DNA of 64,000 nt from Eubacterium sp. (GCA_022764165.1 JALERM010000052.1:86501-150500), one strand, 5' to 3'. Counted from the first letter of the stretch, positions 8,453 to 18,347 are shown. Numbers and translations: made by a program. Notes: a model not told the origin generated them from the letters alone.

Positions 8453-10702
8453 GTGCAGAAAAAAAGAAGTAAAAGAAGAAATAAAAGGAACCCTTTTTTA
8501 TTCAGAAAAATTAACAGTAGGATGAGTGTAAAGCTGGTAGGCCTGTTTGGTGCGGTCGTACTGGCTTTAGTAGCTTTAAGTATACGAATAACGTATATTA
8601 ATGCAAGTGAAGGAAATCAATACAAAAAGCAGGTTTTGAGCCAGTCACAACAAAAATATGAAAGCCGTGTCATTCCTTTTAAGCGGGGAGACATTCTGGA
8701 TCGCAACGGTGCTGTGCTCGCTACCAGTGAGAAGGTATATAAAATTATCCTTGACTGCAAAGTGGTGAATTCCAAGGAAGATTATATTGAACCTACAATC
8801 AAAGCCATGGTGGAGGTACTGGGAATTGACGAGGCGGTCATCCGGGAGAAACTGGAAAATGAAGATACAAAGTCCAGCCAGTACCAGATTATGAAGACAA
8901 ATGTGCCCATTACAACGAAAAAAGAGTTTGAGCAGTACACAGATGTGACATCAGAGGAGGCAAAACAAACGCTTACCGCGGAAGAACGGTCAGAGAGAAG
9001 TAAGATCAAAGGTGTATGGTTTGAAGAGAATTATCTCAGAACCTATCCTCTTGGTTCAACAGCCTGTGATCTGATCGGTTTTACGTATACTGGTGATACG
9101 GCGGACTGGGGAATTGAAGGCTATTACTCCAGTACCCTGAATGGTGTCAATGGAAGAAAATATGGGTATTTTAATTCTGATGCGGACGTTGAGCAGACGA
9201 TCATTGAACCGGAGAATGGCAACAGTGTAATTTCCACCATTGACGTTAATATCCAGCAGATTGTGGAAAAACACATTCAGACATTGATGGATGCACTGAT
9301 GTATGGTCCCAGAGGAAACAAGGGGGCGGAGAATGTCGGTGTCATTGTGGCAGATCCTAACAACGGGGACATCCTTGCTATGGCCAGCAGTGATCCTTAT
9401 GATCTGAACAATCCCAGAAATCTGGAAGATTTTTATTCGGCAGAAGAAATTGCAGCTATGGATAATGATGAAATGCTGGATGCACTATATGGAATCTGGA
9501 AAAATTATTGCATTAGTGATGCTTTCGAGCCGGGTTCCACGGTAAAACCTCTGACGGTAGCCGGTGCTTTGCAGTCAAATTCTATCTTATCCAGTGATAC
9601 TTTTGAGTGCGACGGTTATCAGATGTTCGGAGATACCAGAATACGATGTATAGTTTATCCGGGCGCTCATGGAACAGAAACGTTATCGGATTTGATTGCA
9701 GATTCCTGTAATGACGGTCTGATGCAGATTGGCGCAGAGATGGGGGCACAGGAGTTTCTCAAGTATCAGAAAATCTTTAATTTTGGGTCATCAACAGGGA
9801 TAGACCTTCCAGGTGAAGCCAGTGGCCTGATCCATTCTGAATCTGCGCTGTCAAAACAAAGCACAGAGCTTGCCTGTGCGGCATTTGGTCAGGGATATAC
9901 CTGCACGATGCTGCAGGAAATCATGGCAATCTGTTCTGCTATCAACGGAGGATATTACTATCAGCCACGTGTGGTGGATAAAGTTCTGGATGAAAACGGT
10001 AACGTGGTTAAAACCATGGAGCCTGTTGTGTCAAGACAGACGATTTCCTCAGACGTATCAGCACTGATTCGACAGTATATGGGAGCAGTGTGCGAGAAAG
10101 GCGGAACCGGTTACGGTGCAAAAGTAGATGGATACAGTATGGGAGGAAAGACCGGGACTGCACAGAAAGGTAAAAGGGAAGATAAAAAATATATTGTGTC
10201 TTTTATCGGCTTTGCTCCGCTGGACAATCCGCAGGTGGTTGTGTATGTGGTTGTAGATGAGCCAAACGCGGAGTATCAGGCTGACAGTAAATATGCACAG
10301 TATCTGTATAAAAAAATTATGACAGAAATCCTGCCGTATCTGAATATCTTTCTGGATCAGGAGCTGACCGGAAAAGAGAGCGAAGCCATGTTATATATGG
10401 AAAATGAAATTGAAGCTAATGCGGTGAAAAATCGTGAGAAAGCAGAGCGTCTGAAAAGAGAGGCAGAAGAAGGCGGGACTCAAGAAGCCGGTGGGGCATC
10501 AGAAGTAGGGGATGGTAGTCAGACACCGGAAACCGATGACGGAAACAGTGGAATAACGGTACCTGATGATGGAATACAGGAGGGAACCGATGATCCGAAT
10601 GTACCTGAACCGGAAGATAGTGATGAAGAACCAGTTCTCGACAACAAACAGGAAAGCGATGGAATCACCAACGAAGAGGCAAACCTGGGACGCGGAAACT
10701 AA
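8453..10702 (+). CDS. Class B penicillin-binding protein (FtsI/SpoVD-type transpeptidase), first copy
   Basis: Septal peptidoglycan transpeptidase anchored by one N-terminal helix (LVGLFGAVVLALVALSIRITYI). A dimerisation domain follows (residues about 60-240, with GDILDRNGAVLA). The transpeptidase domain has the active-site serine in GSTVK, the SCN motif in DSCNDG and the KTG triad in GGKTGTA. The C-terminal 120 residues are acidic, Glu/Pro-rich and low in complexity, with no PASTA repeat recognised. The start is GTG after AGGTGG. At 749 aa it is longer than the second PBP encoded next. Which of the two is vegetative FtsI and which is sporulation-specific cannot be decided here. Confidence 0.92.
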   Translation: MQKKRSKRRNKRNPFLFRKINSRMSVKLVGLFGAVVLALVALSIRITYINASEGNQYKKQVLSQSQQKYESRVIPFKRGDILDRNGAVLATSEKVYKIILDCKVVNSKEDYIEPTIKAMVEVLGIDEAVIREKLENEDTKSSQYQIMKTNVPITTKKEFEQYTDVTSEEAKQTLTAEERSERSKIKGVWFEENYLRTYPLGSTACDLIGFTYTGDTADWGIEGYYSSTLNGVNGRKYGYFNSDADVEQTIIEPENGNSVISTIDVNIQQIVEKHIQTLMDALMYGPRGNKGAENVGVIVADPNNGDILAMASSDPYDLNNPRNLEDFYSAEEIAAMDNDEMLDALYGIWKNYCISDAFEPGSTVKPLTVAGALQSNSILSSDTFECDGYQMFGDTRIRCIVYPGAHGTETLSDLIADSCNDGLMQIGAEMGAQEFLKYQKIFNFGSSTGIDLPGEASGLIHSESALSKQSTELACAAFGQGYTCTMLQEIMAICSAINGGYYYQPRVVDKVLDENGNVVKTMEPVVSRQTISSDVSALIRQYMGAVCEKGGTGYGAKVDGYSMGGKTGTAQKGKREDKKYIVSFIGFAPLDNPQVVVYVVVDEPNAEYQADSKYAQYLYKKIMTEILPYLNIFLDQELTGKESEAMLYMENEIEANAVKNREKAERLKREAEEGGTQEAGGASEVGDGSQTPETDDGNSGITVPDDGIQEGTDDPNVPEPEDSDEEPVLDNKQESDGITNEEANLGRGN

Positions 10703-10710
10703 AAGGTAAT

Positions 10711-10762
10711 AACCTCACAGAGGTATCTATATAATGTATAGATATCCTCTGTGGGGTTTTTT
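10711..10762 (+). terminator. Terminator-like hairpin between the two PBP genes, containing the next ribosome binding site
   Basis: AACCTCACAGAGG plus TATCTATA pairs with TATAGATATCCTCTGTGGGGTT over about 20 base pairs with one bulge, followed by six T residues. The next ATG (10764) follows at once, and the only plausible Shine-Dalgarno (GTGGGG, 10751-10756) is in the 3' arm. The structure could both attenuate transcription and mask translation of the second PBP. Confidence 0.7.
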
Positions 10763-10763
10763 C

Positions 10764-12482
10764 ATGCGTAAAAATAAGACTTTTCACAAGAAAAAGACGG
10801 TGGTGGTCTTTCTGGTATGTGCCGCTCTTCTGGTTGGACTGGCAGGACGACTGGTATATCTGATGGTATTTCGTTCGGATTATTATGCACAGAAGGCAGA
10901 TGATCTCCATGAAAGAGAGCGTAAAATCAAAGCAGCCCGCGGGAGGATTCTCGATTGTAATGGCACGGTTCTTGCTGCTAATAAGACAGTCTGCACGATA
11001 TCTGTCATACACAGCCAAATTGAAGAGCCTGAAAAAGTAAAAGCGATGCTGGTGAAAGAATTGGGGATATCTGAGGAGGAAGCAAAGAAGAGAGTGGAAA
11101 AAGTCTCATCCATTGAGCGCGTGAAGACAAATGTAGAAAAGGAAGTGGGGGACAGGATTCGGGAGTACAATCTCAGCGGCGTGAAAGTGGATGAAGATTT
11201 TAAGAGGTACTATCCTTATGGTACACTGGCATCCCGGGTGCTTGGATTTACAGGGGGAGATAATCAGGGAATTATAGGTCTGGAGGTTAAGTATGAGGAT
11301 GTGCTGAAGGGGATTGATGGAAGGATTCTGACCACAACAGATGCCAGAGGGGTGGAACTCAATGGAATCGGTGAGAGCCGGGTGGAGCCGGTGGCCGGTT
11401 ATGACCTTACTATCAGTCTGGATCGGAATATACAGGAATATGCACAACAGGAGGCACTGCGTGTAATGGAACAAAAGGAGGCAGATGCGGTCTCCATTAT
11501 TCTGATGAATCCCCAGGATGGCTCCATCTATGCCTGCGTAAATGTACCAGAATTCGACCTGAACCAGCCATTTACCTTGAATAACGGGCTGAGCAATGAG
11601 GATTTTACCCAGGAGGAACTGCAGAATCAACTGAATCAGATGTGGAGAAATCCCAGTATTAATGATACCTATGAACCGGGATCAACATTTAAAGTCATCA
11701 CTGCTTCCGCAGGTCTGGAAGCCGGCGTGGTGACGCTGGAGGATACCTTCAGCTGTCCGGGATTCCGGATTGTAGAAGACAGGCGTATCCACTGTGCCAG
11801 AAGAACCGGTCACGGAGGGGAAACCTTTCTTCAGGGAATTGAAAATTCCTGCAATCCGGTATTTATTGATGTGGCAATGCGTCTGGGTGTGGATGATTTC
11901 TGTAAATATTTTAAAAAATTTGGTCTGATGGAGAAGACAGGAATTGATCTGCCCGGGGAAGCCGGAACGATTATGCATAAACAGGAAAATATCGGTCTTG
12001 TGGAACTTGCCACCATGTCTTTTGGTCAGTCATTTCAGATCACTCCTATTCAGCTGGCATCTACTGTCTGTTCCCTTATTAACGGCGGGCAGAGAATTAC
12101 CCCTCATTTCGCGGTGGAAGCAAGAGACAGTGACGGAGTCCTGATTAAACAGTATAACTATGGGAAAGGAGAAAGAATTTTATCAGAGGAAACTTCCGAA
12201 AAAATGAGATATGCACTGGAAATGGTGGTACAGGAAGGAGGAGGAAAGAATGGTCAGGTAGAAGGTTACAGGATTGGAGGAAAGACAGCCACATCCCAGA
12301 CTCTTCCGCGAAGCGCCCATCGGTATATTTCTTCTTTTATCGGTTTTGCTCCTGCGGATGATCCTGTAATTCTGGGGCTGTGTATTATTTACAATCCTCA
12401 GGGGATTTATTATGGGGGAACAATTGCAGCTCCGGTTATAAAAAATATATTTTCGAATATTCTGCCTTACATGGGACTTTAA
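10764..12482 (+). CDS. Class B penicillin-binding protein (FtsI/SpoVD-type transpeptidase), second copy
   Basis: Second dcw-encoded transpeptidase of about 572 aa. A basic start (MRKNKTFHKKKT) is followed by a membrane helix (VVVFLVCAALLVGLAGRLVYLMVF). The dimerisation domain has RGRILDCNGTVLAANKT. The catalytic domain has the active-site serine in EPGSTFKVI, ENSCNPVFID for SxN, and GGKTATSQT. The third motif therefore reads KTA, not KTG, in contrast to the first PBP. The track start at 10734 lies inside the terminator-like hairpin, so the ATG at 10764 is chosen. Beta-lactam binding is expected from the family but unproven. Confidence 0.92.
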   Translation: MRKNKTFHKKKTVVVFLVCAALLVGLAGRLVYLMVFRSDYYAQKADDLHERERKIKAARGRILDCNGTVLAANKTVCTISVIHSQIEEPEKVKAMLVKELGISEEEAKKRVEKVSSIERVKTNVEKEVGDRIREYNLSGVKVDEDFKRYYPYGTLASRVLGFTGGDNQGIIGLEVKYEDVLKGIDGRILTTTDARGVELNGIGESRVEPVAGYDLTISLDRNIQEYAQQEALRVMEQKEADAVSIILMNPQDGSIYACVNVPEFDLNQPFTLNNGLSNEDFTQEELQNQLNQMWRNPSINDTYEPGSTFKVITASAGLEAGVVTLEDTFSCPGFRIVEDRRIHCARRTGHGGETFLQGIENSCNPVFIDVAMRLGVDDFCKYFKKFGLMEKTGIDLPGEAGTIMHKQENIGLVELATMSFGQSFQITPIQLASTVCSLINGGQRITPHFAVEARDSDGVLIKQYNYGKGERILSEETSEKMRYALEMVVQEGGGKNGQVEGYRIGGKTATSQTLPRSAHRYISSFIGFAPADDPVILGLCIIYNPQGIYYGGTIAAPVIKNIFSNILPYMGL

Positions 12483-12485
12483 TAG

Positions 12486-12514
12486 TTGATGTATTTTGCG
12501 AAAAGTATTATACT
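12486..12514 (+). promoter_or_regulatory. Putative internal promoter upstream of mraY
   Basis: TTGATG (12486-12491), 17-base spacer, TATACT (12509-12514) in the 98-base gap before mraY. A small six-pair hairpin (AATCCG/CGGATT, about 12537-12556) lies in the leader. Called by inspection. Confidence 0.4.
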
Positions 12515-12580
12515 TATGGAGAAAATAAAGATGTGAATCCGGCATCTGTCGGATTTTCATGACAAAGTACGAGGTGAGTT

Positions 12581-13537
12581 ATGAATTATAATGTAGTGAT
12601 TCCGGTAATTATAGCATTTGTAATCAGTGCGGTCCTTGGACCGGTGATTATTCCTTTCCTGAGAAGGCTGAAAGCTTCTCAGACAGAGCGTACCGATGGT
12701 GTGAAGTCCCATCTGTCAAAAGCGGGTACTCCGACCATGGGCGGTCTGATCTTCCTGATCGCTGTCACCGTAACGTCTCTGTTCTATGTGAAAGATTATC
12801 CGAATGTAATACCGATTCTGTTCCTGACACTGGGATTTGGTCTGATCGGATTTCTGGACGATTATCTGAAAGTTGTTTTGAAACGTTCTGACGGGCTGCT
12901 TCCATGGCAGAAAATGATCGGTCAGATCGTTGTTACTGCCGTATTTGCATTCTACCTGATTCGTTTCACCGATGTGGAACTGACGCTTCTTGTTCCGTTT
13001 TCCGGAGGGTATTACTGGAATATCGGCTGGCTGGCAGTGCCGCTGATGTTTGTGGCAGTGATCGGAACCGTCAATGGTGTAAACTTTACTGACGGACTGG
13101 ATGGACTTGCTTCCAGCGTTACTATTATGGTGGCAACCTTTTTCTCTGTAGTTGCCATCGGAACACACAGTGGAATCGAACCGATTACCTGTGCGGTTGT
13201 GGGTTCTCTGATGGGATTTCTGCTGTTCAATGTATTTCCGGCAAAAGTTTTCATGGGAGATACAGGATCTCTGGCTCTCGGTGGTTTTGTGGCAGGAACG
13301 GCATATATGCTGCAGATGCCGCTGTTTATTATTCTGGTGGGATTGATTTATCTGGTGGAAGTGGCGTCTGTTATCATTCAGGTGACATATTTTAAAAAGA
13401 CAGGTGGTAAGAGAATCTTTAAAATGGCGCCGATTCATCATCATTTTGAACTTTGCGGATGGTCAGAGACAAGAATCGTTGCTGTATTTTCCATTATTAC
13501 GGCAATCCTCTGCATGATCGCCCTGCTTGCCATGTAG
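12581..13537 (+). CDS. mraY: Phospho-N-acetylmuramoyl-pentapeptide-transferase MraY
   Basis: Integral membrane enzyme making lipid I by transferring phospho-MurNAc-pentapeptide to undecaprenyl phosphate. The 318-aa protein has about ten hydrophobic segments. It carries the family motifs KSHLSKAGTPTMGGL, the metal-binding GFLDDYLK, VNFTDGLDGLASS, FNVFPAKVFMGDTGSLALGG and the cytoplasmic PIHHHFELCGW loop. An ATG follows GAGGTGAG. It is followed 33 bases later by murD. Confidence 0.97.
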   Translation: MNYNVVIPVIIAFVISAVLGPVIIPFLRRLKASQTERTDGVKSHLSKAGTPTMGGLIFLIAVTVTSLFYVKDYPNVIPILFLTLGFGLIGFLDDYLKVVLKRSDGLLPWQKMIGQIVVTAVFAFYLIRFTDVELTLLVPFSGGYYWNIGWLAVPLMFVAVIGTVNGVNFTDGLDGLASSVTIMVATFFSVVAIGTHSGIEPITCAVVGSLMGFLLFNVFPAKVFMGDTGSLALGGFVAGTAYMLQMPLFIILVGLIYLVEVASVIIQVTYFKKTGGKRIFKMAPIHHHFELCGWSETRIVAVFSIITAILCMIALLAM

Positions 13538-13570
13538 AATTGTATTTGAGAAGGAGACAGTAAGAAAGAT

Positions 13571-14941
13571 ATGAGTTTAGAAGGAAAGAAAGTATTGGTA
13601 TTTGGTTCCGGAATCAGCGGTATCGGAGCAGCAGACCTGCTGAACGCTGTAGGTGCCTGTCCTGTCATCTATGACGGCAATGACCGGCTGAATGCGGAAG
13701 ATATCCGCAGCAAGCTGAAAGATGGAAAAGATGTTCCGGTGGTTCTTGGTGAACTGCCGCAGGAAGTTCGAGAAGGGCTGGATCTGGTAGTACTCAGCCC
13801 CGGTGTGCCCACAGACCTGCCTCTGGTAAATGAATTGAGAGAACAGGGTCTGAAAATCTGGGGGGAAGTGGAACTGGCCTATCAGATGGGAAAAGGACGC
13901 GTTCTTGCTATTACCGGAACGAATGGAAAAACAACAACCACAGCTATGCTGGGTAAAATTATGAGTGATTATCTGGACAGTGTTTTTGTGGTGGGAAATA
14001 TCGGAACGCCGTATACTTCGGCTGCCCTGCAGATGAAAGATGATACGGTTACTGTGGCAGAAATCAGCAGCTTCCAGCTGGAAACAATTGAGGATTTCTG
14101 CCCGCAGGTCAGTGCGATTCTGAATATTACCGAGGATCATCTGAATCGCCATCATACCATGGAAGAATACATACGTGTGAAGGAGCTGATCACCTGCAAC
14201 CAGACGAAGGAGCAGGTATGTGTCTTGAATTATGAAGATCTGACTCTGCGTGAGTTCGGAGCGCATGCACCGGCAAAGGTTGTATATTTCTCCAGTATCC
14301 AGAAACTTCCGGAAGGTATTTATCTGGATGGAAAGAACATTGTGCTGAAAGACGGAGAGAAGGAGATTGTGATTACTTCCACTGACAGATTGAAGATTCT
14401 GGGAAGACACAATCATGAGAATACCATGGCCGCTGCTGCGATGGCTTATTATGCCGGTGTTCCGGTGGAGAGCATCCGCACCAGTGTGGAAAGTTTTACG
14501 GCCGTGGAACACAGGATTGAATATGTAACAGAAAAGCAGGGTGTGGTATATTACAACGATTCTAAGGGAACCAATCCGGATGCGGCTATCAAGGGAATTC
14601 AGGCGATGGATCGTCCCACGATTCTGATCGGCGGCGGATATGATAAGGAGTCCTCTTATGAAGAATGGATTCAGGCATTTGACGGCAAGGTGAGATATCT
14701 GGTGTTGATCGGTCAGACCCGTGAGAAGATTCAGGATGCAGCACACCGGTGTGGATTTAAGAATACCATTCTTGCAGATAATCTGGAAGAAGCTGTGAAA
14801 TTGTGTGCAAGCCTGGCACGCCATGGGGATGCAGTTCTCCTGTCGCCTGCCTGTGCCAGCTGGGGACAGTTTGATAATTACGAGCAGAGAGGAAGAAAGT
14901 TTAAAGAATATGTCCATGCTCTGCCGGATGAAGAAGAGTGA
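13571..14941 (+). CDS. murD: UDP-N-acetylmuramoyl-L-alanine--D-glutamate ligase MurD
   Basis: Cytoplasmic Mur ligase adding D-Glu to UDP-MurNAc-L-Ala with ATP. Domain 1 (residues about 1-95) has a Rossmann-like VLVFGSGISGIGAA. The ATP site is ITGTNGKTTTTAML near residue 115, followed by ILNITEDHLNRHHTMEEY, HNHENTMAAAAMAYYAG and the C-terminal domain with YNDSKGTNPDAA and LSPACASWGQFDNYEQRG. At 456 aa it is full length. The GTGA overlap couples it to the pseudouridine synthase gene. Confidence 0.97.
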   Translation: MSLEGKKVLVFGSGISGIGAADLLNAVGACPVIYDGNDRLNAEDIRSKLKDGKDVPVVLGELPQEVREGLDLVVLSPGVPTDLPLVNELREQGLKIWGEVELAYQMGKGRVLAITGTNGKTTTTAMLGKIMSDYLDSVFVVGNIGTPYTSAALQMKDDTVTVAEISSFQLETIEDFCPQVSAILNITEDHLNRHHTMEEYIRVKELITCNQTKEQVCVLNYEDLTLREFGAHAPAKVVYFSSIQKLPEGIYLDGKNIVLKDGEKEIVITSTDRLKILGRHNHENTMAAAAMAYYAGVPVESIRTSVESFTAVEHRIEYVTEKQGVVYYNDSKGTNPDAAIKGIQAMDRPTILIGGGYDKESSYEEWIQAFDGKVRYLVLIGQTREKIQDAAHRCGFKNTILADNLEEAVKLCASLARHGDAVLLSPACASWGQFDNYEQRGRKFKEYVHALPDEEE

Positions 14942-15828
14942 AGCGATATTTAACAGTGACTGCAGACAGCCGTGCAGATGGGCTGTCTGTAGAACAGGTT
15001 CTGCGTCAGATAGCCGGATTTAGCAGACGGCAGATCAGCAGAGCCAAGTTCATACCAGATGGGATTATGAAAAACGGAATGCAGTGCAGGGTGACAGAGC
15101 GAGTGGTACCCGGCGACTGCATTCAGTTTTGTATAGAAGAAATTCATGAGACATCCGGGCATCTGGAGTCATTGGAACAACAGCTGCATATTCTTTATGA
15201 GGATGAAGACGTCCTTGTCGTAAAAAAGTCCCAGGGAATGGTTACCCATCCGAAGGGATGCCATTATGCCGATACCCTGGCCAATCAAGTGGTCTCGTAT
15301 TATCGTGCACGTGGGGAGGAACATATGGTGCGGCCGGTAGGAAGGCTGGACAGGGAAACCGCAGGCATTGTGGTATTTGCCAAAAACAGTATTGCTGCAG
15401 CGAGACTGCAGGATCAGAGAGAGAAGGGAATATTCCAAAAGACATATCTGGCGGTTGTAGAGGGCTATTTGCCAGTGGATGGGTTAGAATATCAGATAGA
15501 CGAGCCGATAAAACCGGATCCGGAAAACCGGCTGAAAATGGTTACGGCACCGGATGGAAAAAGGGCTGTCACCCACTATAAGATTTTACAGAGCTGTCAG
15601 AACAGTTCGTTGGCAGAAATCTGGCTGGAGACCGGAAGAACTCATCAGATTCGTGTGCATATGGCGGCACTGGGGCATCCCCTGCGGGGAGATCTTTTGT
15701 ACGGAACTTGTAAGAAAGGTGATTCCGGTGCGTGGCTCCATGCCTGGAAAGTCGTTTTCTGTCAGCCTGTGACAGGTGCAGAGATTCATCTGGAAGCACC
15801 TGTTCCCGAATACTTTCTGCACATGTAA
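14938..15828 (+). CDS. RluA-family RNA pseudouridine synthase in the dcw cluster
   Basis: Isomerises a uridine in rRNA or tRNA; the target is unknown. An S4-like N-terminal domain (about residues 15-75, RQISRAKFIPDGIMKNGMQ) precedes the catalytic domain, which has GRLDRETAGIVVFAKN with the catalytic Asp, EKTYLAVVEGYL-like FQKTYLAVVEG, GRTHQIRVHMAALGHPLRGDLLYG and a C-terminal HLEAPVP. The start is GTG and overlaps the murD stop. A pseudouridine synthase between murD and ftsW, where murG is often found, is an unusual neighbour. Another RluA-family gene is present at 48710-49657. Confidence 0.92.
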   Translation: MKRYLTVTADSRADGLSVEQVLRQIAGFSRRQISRAKFIPDGIMKNGMQCRVTERVVPGDCIQFCIEEIHETSGHLESLEQQLHILYEDEDVLVVKKSQGMVTHPKGCHYADTLANQVVSYYRARGEEHMVRPVGRLDRETAGIVVFAKNSIAAARLQDQREKGIFQKTYLAVVEGYLPVDGLEYQIDEPIKPDPENRLKMVTAPDGKRAVTHYKILQSCQNSSLAEIWLETGRTHQIRVHMAALGHPLRGDLLYGTCKKGDSGAWLHAWKVVFCQPVTGAEIHLEAPVPEYFLHM

Positions 15829-15916
15829 CCGGAAGCTTCCGCATAGATTATATAAAATTGATATTTCCGCAGGCGGGAAATTCCGGAACAATGTGGAAAT
15901 GCGGGGAGAATATCGA

Positions 15917-17035
15917 ATGCGGGTATTTGCAAATCAGCCGGCAGTTCGTCGGAAAAAAGCAGATCTGACACTTCTGGTTCTTGTGGTACTCCTCCTGATT
16001 GTGGGGCTGGTTCTCCTGTACAGCACCAGTACCTATAACGGGCGGGTAAAATTTCATGATGAGACATATTATTTCAAAAAACAGCTGTTTGCCACACTTC
16101 TTGGCGGAGTTGCCATGTACCTGGTGGCCGGGATTGACTACCATGTGACAGCCAGGTTTGCAGTACCCCTGTACCTGTGTTCTCTGGTACTTTCCACAGC
16201 TGTTTTATTTTTCGGACAGGAATACAATGGCTCCAGGCGCTGGCTGGCACTGGGGCCATTGTCTTTTCAGCCTTCGGAATTTGCTAAAGTGGCGGTGGTC
16301 ATTTTTCTTGCCCGTATGATCAGTGAAAGCAAAAAGAGAACTGACAGTCTCTGGTTTATGATTCGTACCATGGGTGCTCTGCTTCCTGTGGTGGGGCTGG
16401 TAGGGACCAATAACCTGAGCACCGCGATTATTATCCTGGGAATTGGTGTCATCCTGATTTTTGTTGCGCATCCCCGTTATCTGCCTTTTCTCGGAGTGGG
16501 GGCAGCCGGAATCGGATTTGTCGGGATATTTCTCAGTATGGAAAGCTATCGCCTGGAGCGGCTGGCTGTCTGGCGCAATCCGGAACAGTATGAAAAAGGT
16601 TTCCAGACGATACAGGGATTGTATGCCATAGGAAGCGGCGGCATTTTCGGGAAAGGACTGGGAAGCAGCCTGCAGAAACTGGGATTTGTGCCGGAAGCGC
16701 AGAATGACATGATATTTTCTATCATATGCGAGGAGACTGGGCTTCTGGGAGCCATGCTGGTGATGCTGATATTTGGTCTGCTGATCTGGCGGTTAATGGT
16801 AAATGCTGTCCATGCACCGGATCTTCTGGGGGAACTGATCTGTACGGGGATTATGGGACATATGGCTATTCAGGTGATACTGAATATCGCAGTGGTAACA
16901 AATACCATTCCCAATACGGGAATTACCCTGCCTTTTATCAGTTACGGAGGAACTTCCGTTCTGTTTTTGATGAGTGAGATGGGTCTGGCGCTTTCCGTCA
17001 GCCGCTATCATCAGTGGCAGGCAGGAACCAAATAG
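15917..17035 (+). CDS. ftsW: SEDS peptidoglycan glycosyltransferase FtsW
   Basis: Polytopic septal peptidoglycan polymerase that acts with a class B PBP. The 372-aa protein has about ten membrane segments and the SEDS motifs NGSRRWLALGPLSFQPSEFAKVA, the extracellular loop with SGGIFGKGLGSSLQKLGFVPEAQNDMIFSIICEE, and GITLPFISYGGTSVLFLM. The track extends further upstream; the ATG at 15917 follows GGGGAG by 8 bases and gives a normal N-terminus, with ATG 15899 as the alternative. It lies 88 bases after the pseudouridine synthase gene. Confidence 0.93.
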   Translation: MRVFANQPAVRRKKADLTLLVLVVLLLIVGLVLLYSTSTYNGRVKFHDETYYFKKQLFATLLGGVAMYLVAGIDYHVTARFAVPLYLCSLVLSTAVLFFGQEYNGSRRWLALGPLSFQPSEFAKVAVVIFLARMISESKKRTDSLWFMIRTMGALLPVVGLVGTNNLSTAIIILGIGVILIFVAHPRYLPFLGVGAAGIGFVGIFLSMESYRLERLAVWRNPEQYEKGFQTIQGLYAIGSGGIFGKGLGSSLQKLGFVPEAQNDMIFSIICEETGLLGAMLVMLIFGLLIWRLMVNAVHAPDLLGELICTGIMGHMAIQVILNIAVVTNTIPNTGITLPFISYGGTSVLFLMSEMGLALSVSRYHQWQAGTK

Positions 17036-17072
17036 CTGCTTCTGCATATGATAGAATAAGAGGAGCTGGAGA

Positions 17073-18347
17073 GTGCAGCCTGTGGGAGAAATATGGATCA
17101 AGGGAGGAACTCCGCTGTCCGGCCAGGTATCGGTACAGGGTTCCAAGAATGCGGCTTTGCCTATGATGGCGGCCGCACTTTTACATGATGGGAAAACAGT
17201 CTTACATCATTGTCCGCGGATTGCTGATGTTTTAGTTATGGAACAGATACTGAACAGACTGGGTGTGAAAACCAGATGGCAGGATCATACCCTGGAAATC
17301 GACTGCAGAAAAATAGTGGGATATGAGATTGATAATGAATTGGCCGGTTCCATGCGTTCTTCTGTGATTTTGATGGGGAGCATGATATCCAGGCAGGGAC
17401 AGGTGAAGATTGCATATCCGGGAGGGTGTACGATCGGGAAACGTCCCATAGACCTTCATCTGAAAGTATTTCAGAACATGGGGGTTAATATTCGGGAAGA
17501 GGAGAAGGGACTGTGGGCAGGCAGCAGTACACGGCTTCAGGGAACGACAGTTGAATTTCCTGTTTCCAGTGTGGGTGCCACAGAAAATGCACTGCTTGCT
17601 GCTGTTAAAGCAAAAGGAGAGACTGTTCTGAAAAACTGTGCTCTGGAGCCGGAAATCCGCCATTTGTGTTATTTCCTTCAGGCCATGGGAGCTGAGATCG
17701 GTGGAATAGGAACGGATACGCTGTGGATTCGAGGCGTGTGCACGCTCAGAGATGTGGAATATACGGTTCCTCCGGACCGGATTGTGGCCGGAACCTGTCT
17801 CTATGCAGCGGCCGCTACCCGGGGGAAAATCGTCCTGGAGCATGCACCTGTGGAGGAAATGGAGGCAGTTCTGCAGGTATATGAGAAAATGGGTGGACAA
17901 TGGGTCTGTAACAGTGGTAAACTAAAGACGGATGCTCGTGAAATCAGGTATCCGGTTTCTTTGACAGAGACAGCAAGGTATCCGGGATTTCCTACGGATA
18001 TGCAGTCTATTCTGATGGCTGTGCTTCTGACTGTTCCGGGAGAAAGCCGCATCCGTGAAACGATTTTTGAAGACCGGTATAAGGTCGTACCGGAACTGGC
18101 ACGGATGGGAGGCTGTATTGCTGTAACAGGAAAAGATGCCTGGATACGGGGAGGGATTCCGCTGTGCGGCGCAAAAGTGAAGGCTCTGGAACTGAGGGGA
18201 GCGGCTGCACTTGTGATCGCTGCACTGGCAGCAGAAGGAGAAAGTCTGATAAGTAATTCCCATTTCCTGGAACGAGGTTATGAGGAATTTGAAAATGTTA
18301 TTTCGAAACTTGGCGGAAAGATAGAGATAAGGGGAAAGATGGGTTGA
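17073..18347 (+). CDS. murA: UDP-N-acetylglucosamine 1-carboxyvinyltransferase MurA
   Basis: Commits UDP-GlcNAc to peptidoglycan synthesis by adding enolpyruvate from PEP. The 424-aa EPSP-synthase-fold protein has GSKNAALPMMAA (active-site Lys and Asn), the flexible loop GGCTIGKRPIDLH with the catalytic Cys that fosfomycin alkylates, and GFPTDMQSILMAVLL plus ETIFEDRY near residue 330. The start is GTG at good distance from AGGAG. It sits between ftsW and ftsQ. Gram-positive bacteria often carry two MurA paralogues, so this may be one of two. Confidence 0.95.
   Translation: MQPVGEIWIKGGTPLSGQVSVQGSKNAALPMMAAALLHDGKTVLHHCPRIADVLVMEQILNRLGVKTRWQDHTLEIDCRKIVGYEIDNELAGSMRSSVILMGSMISRQGQVKIAYPGGCTIGKRPIDLHLKVFQNMGVNIREEEKGLWAGSSTRLQGTTVEFPVSSVGATENALLAAVKAKGETVLKNCALEPEIRHLCYFLQAMGAEIGGIGTDTLWIRGVCTLRDVEYTVPPDRIVAGTCLYAAAATRGKIVLEHAPVEEMEAVLQVYEKMGGQWVCNSGKLKTDAREIRYPVSLTETARYPGFPTDMQSILMAVLLTVPGESRIRETIFEDRYKVVPELARMGGCIAVTGKDAWIRGGIPLCGAKVKALELRGAAALVIAALAAEGESLISNSHFLERGYEEFENVISKLGGKIEIRGKMG

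Noticed and set aside
13577-14917. 446-aa minus-strand ORF opposite murD
   Set aside because: It lies fully opposite a secure gene with all MurD motifs, has no recognisable domain and shows the His/Leu/Ser-rich composition of an antisense shadow.
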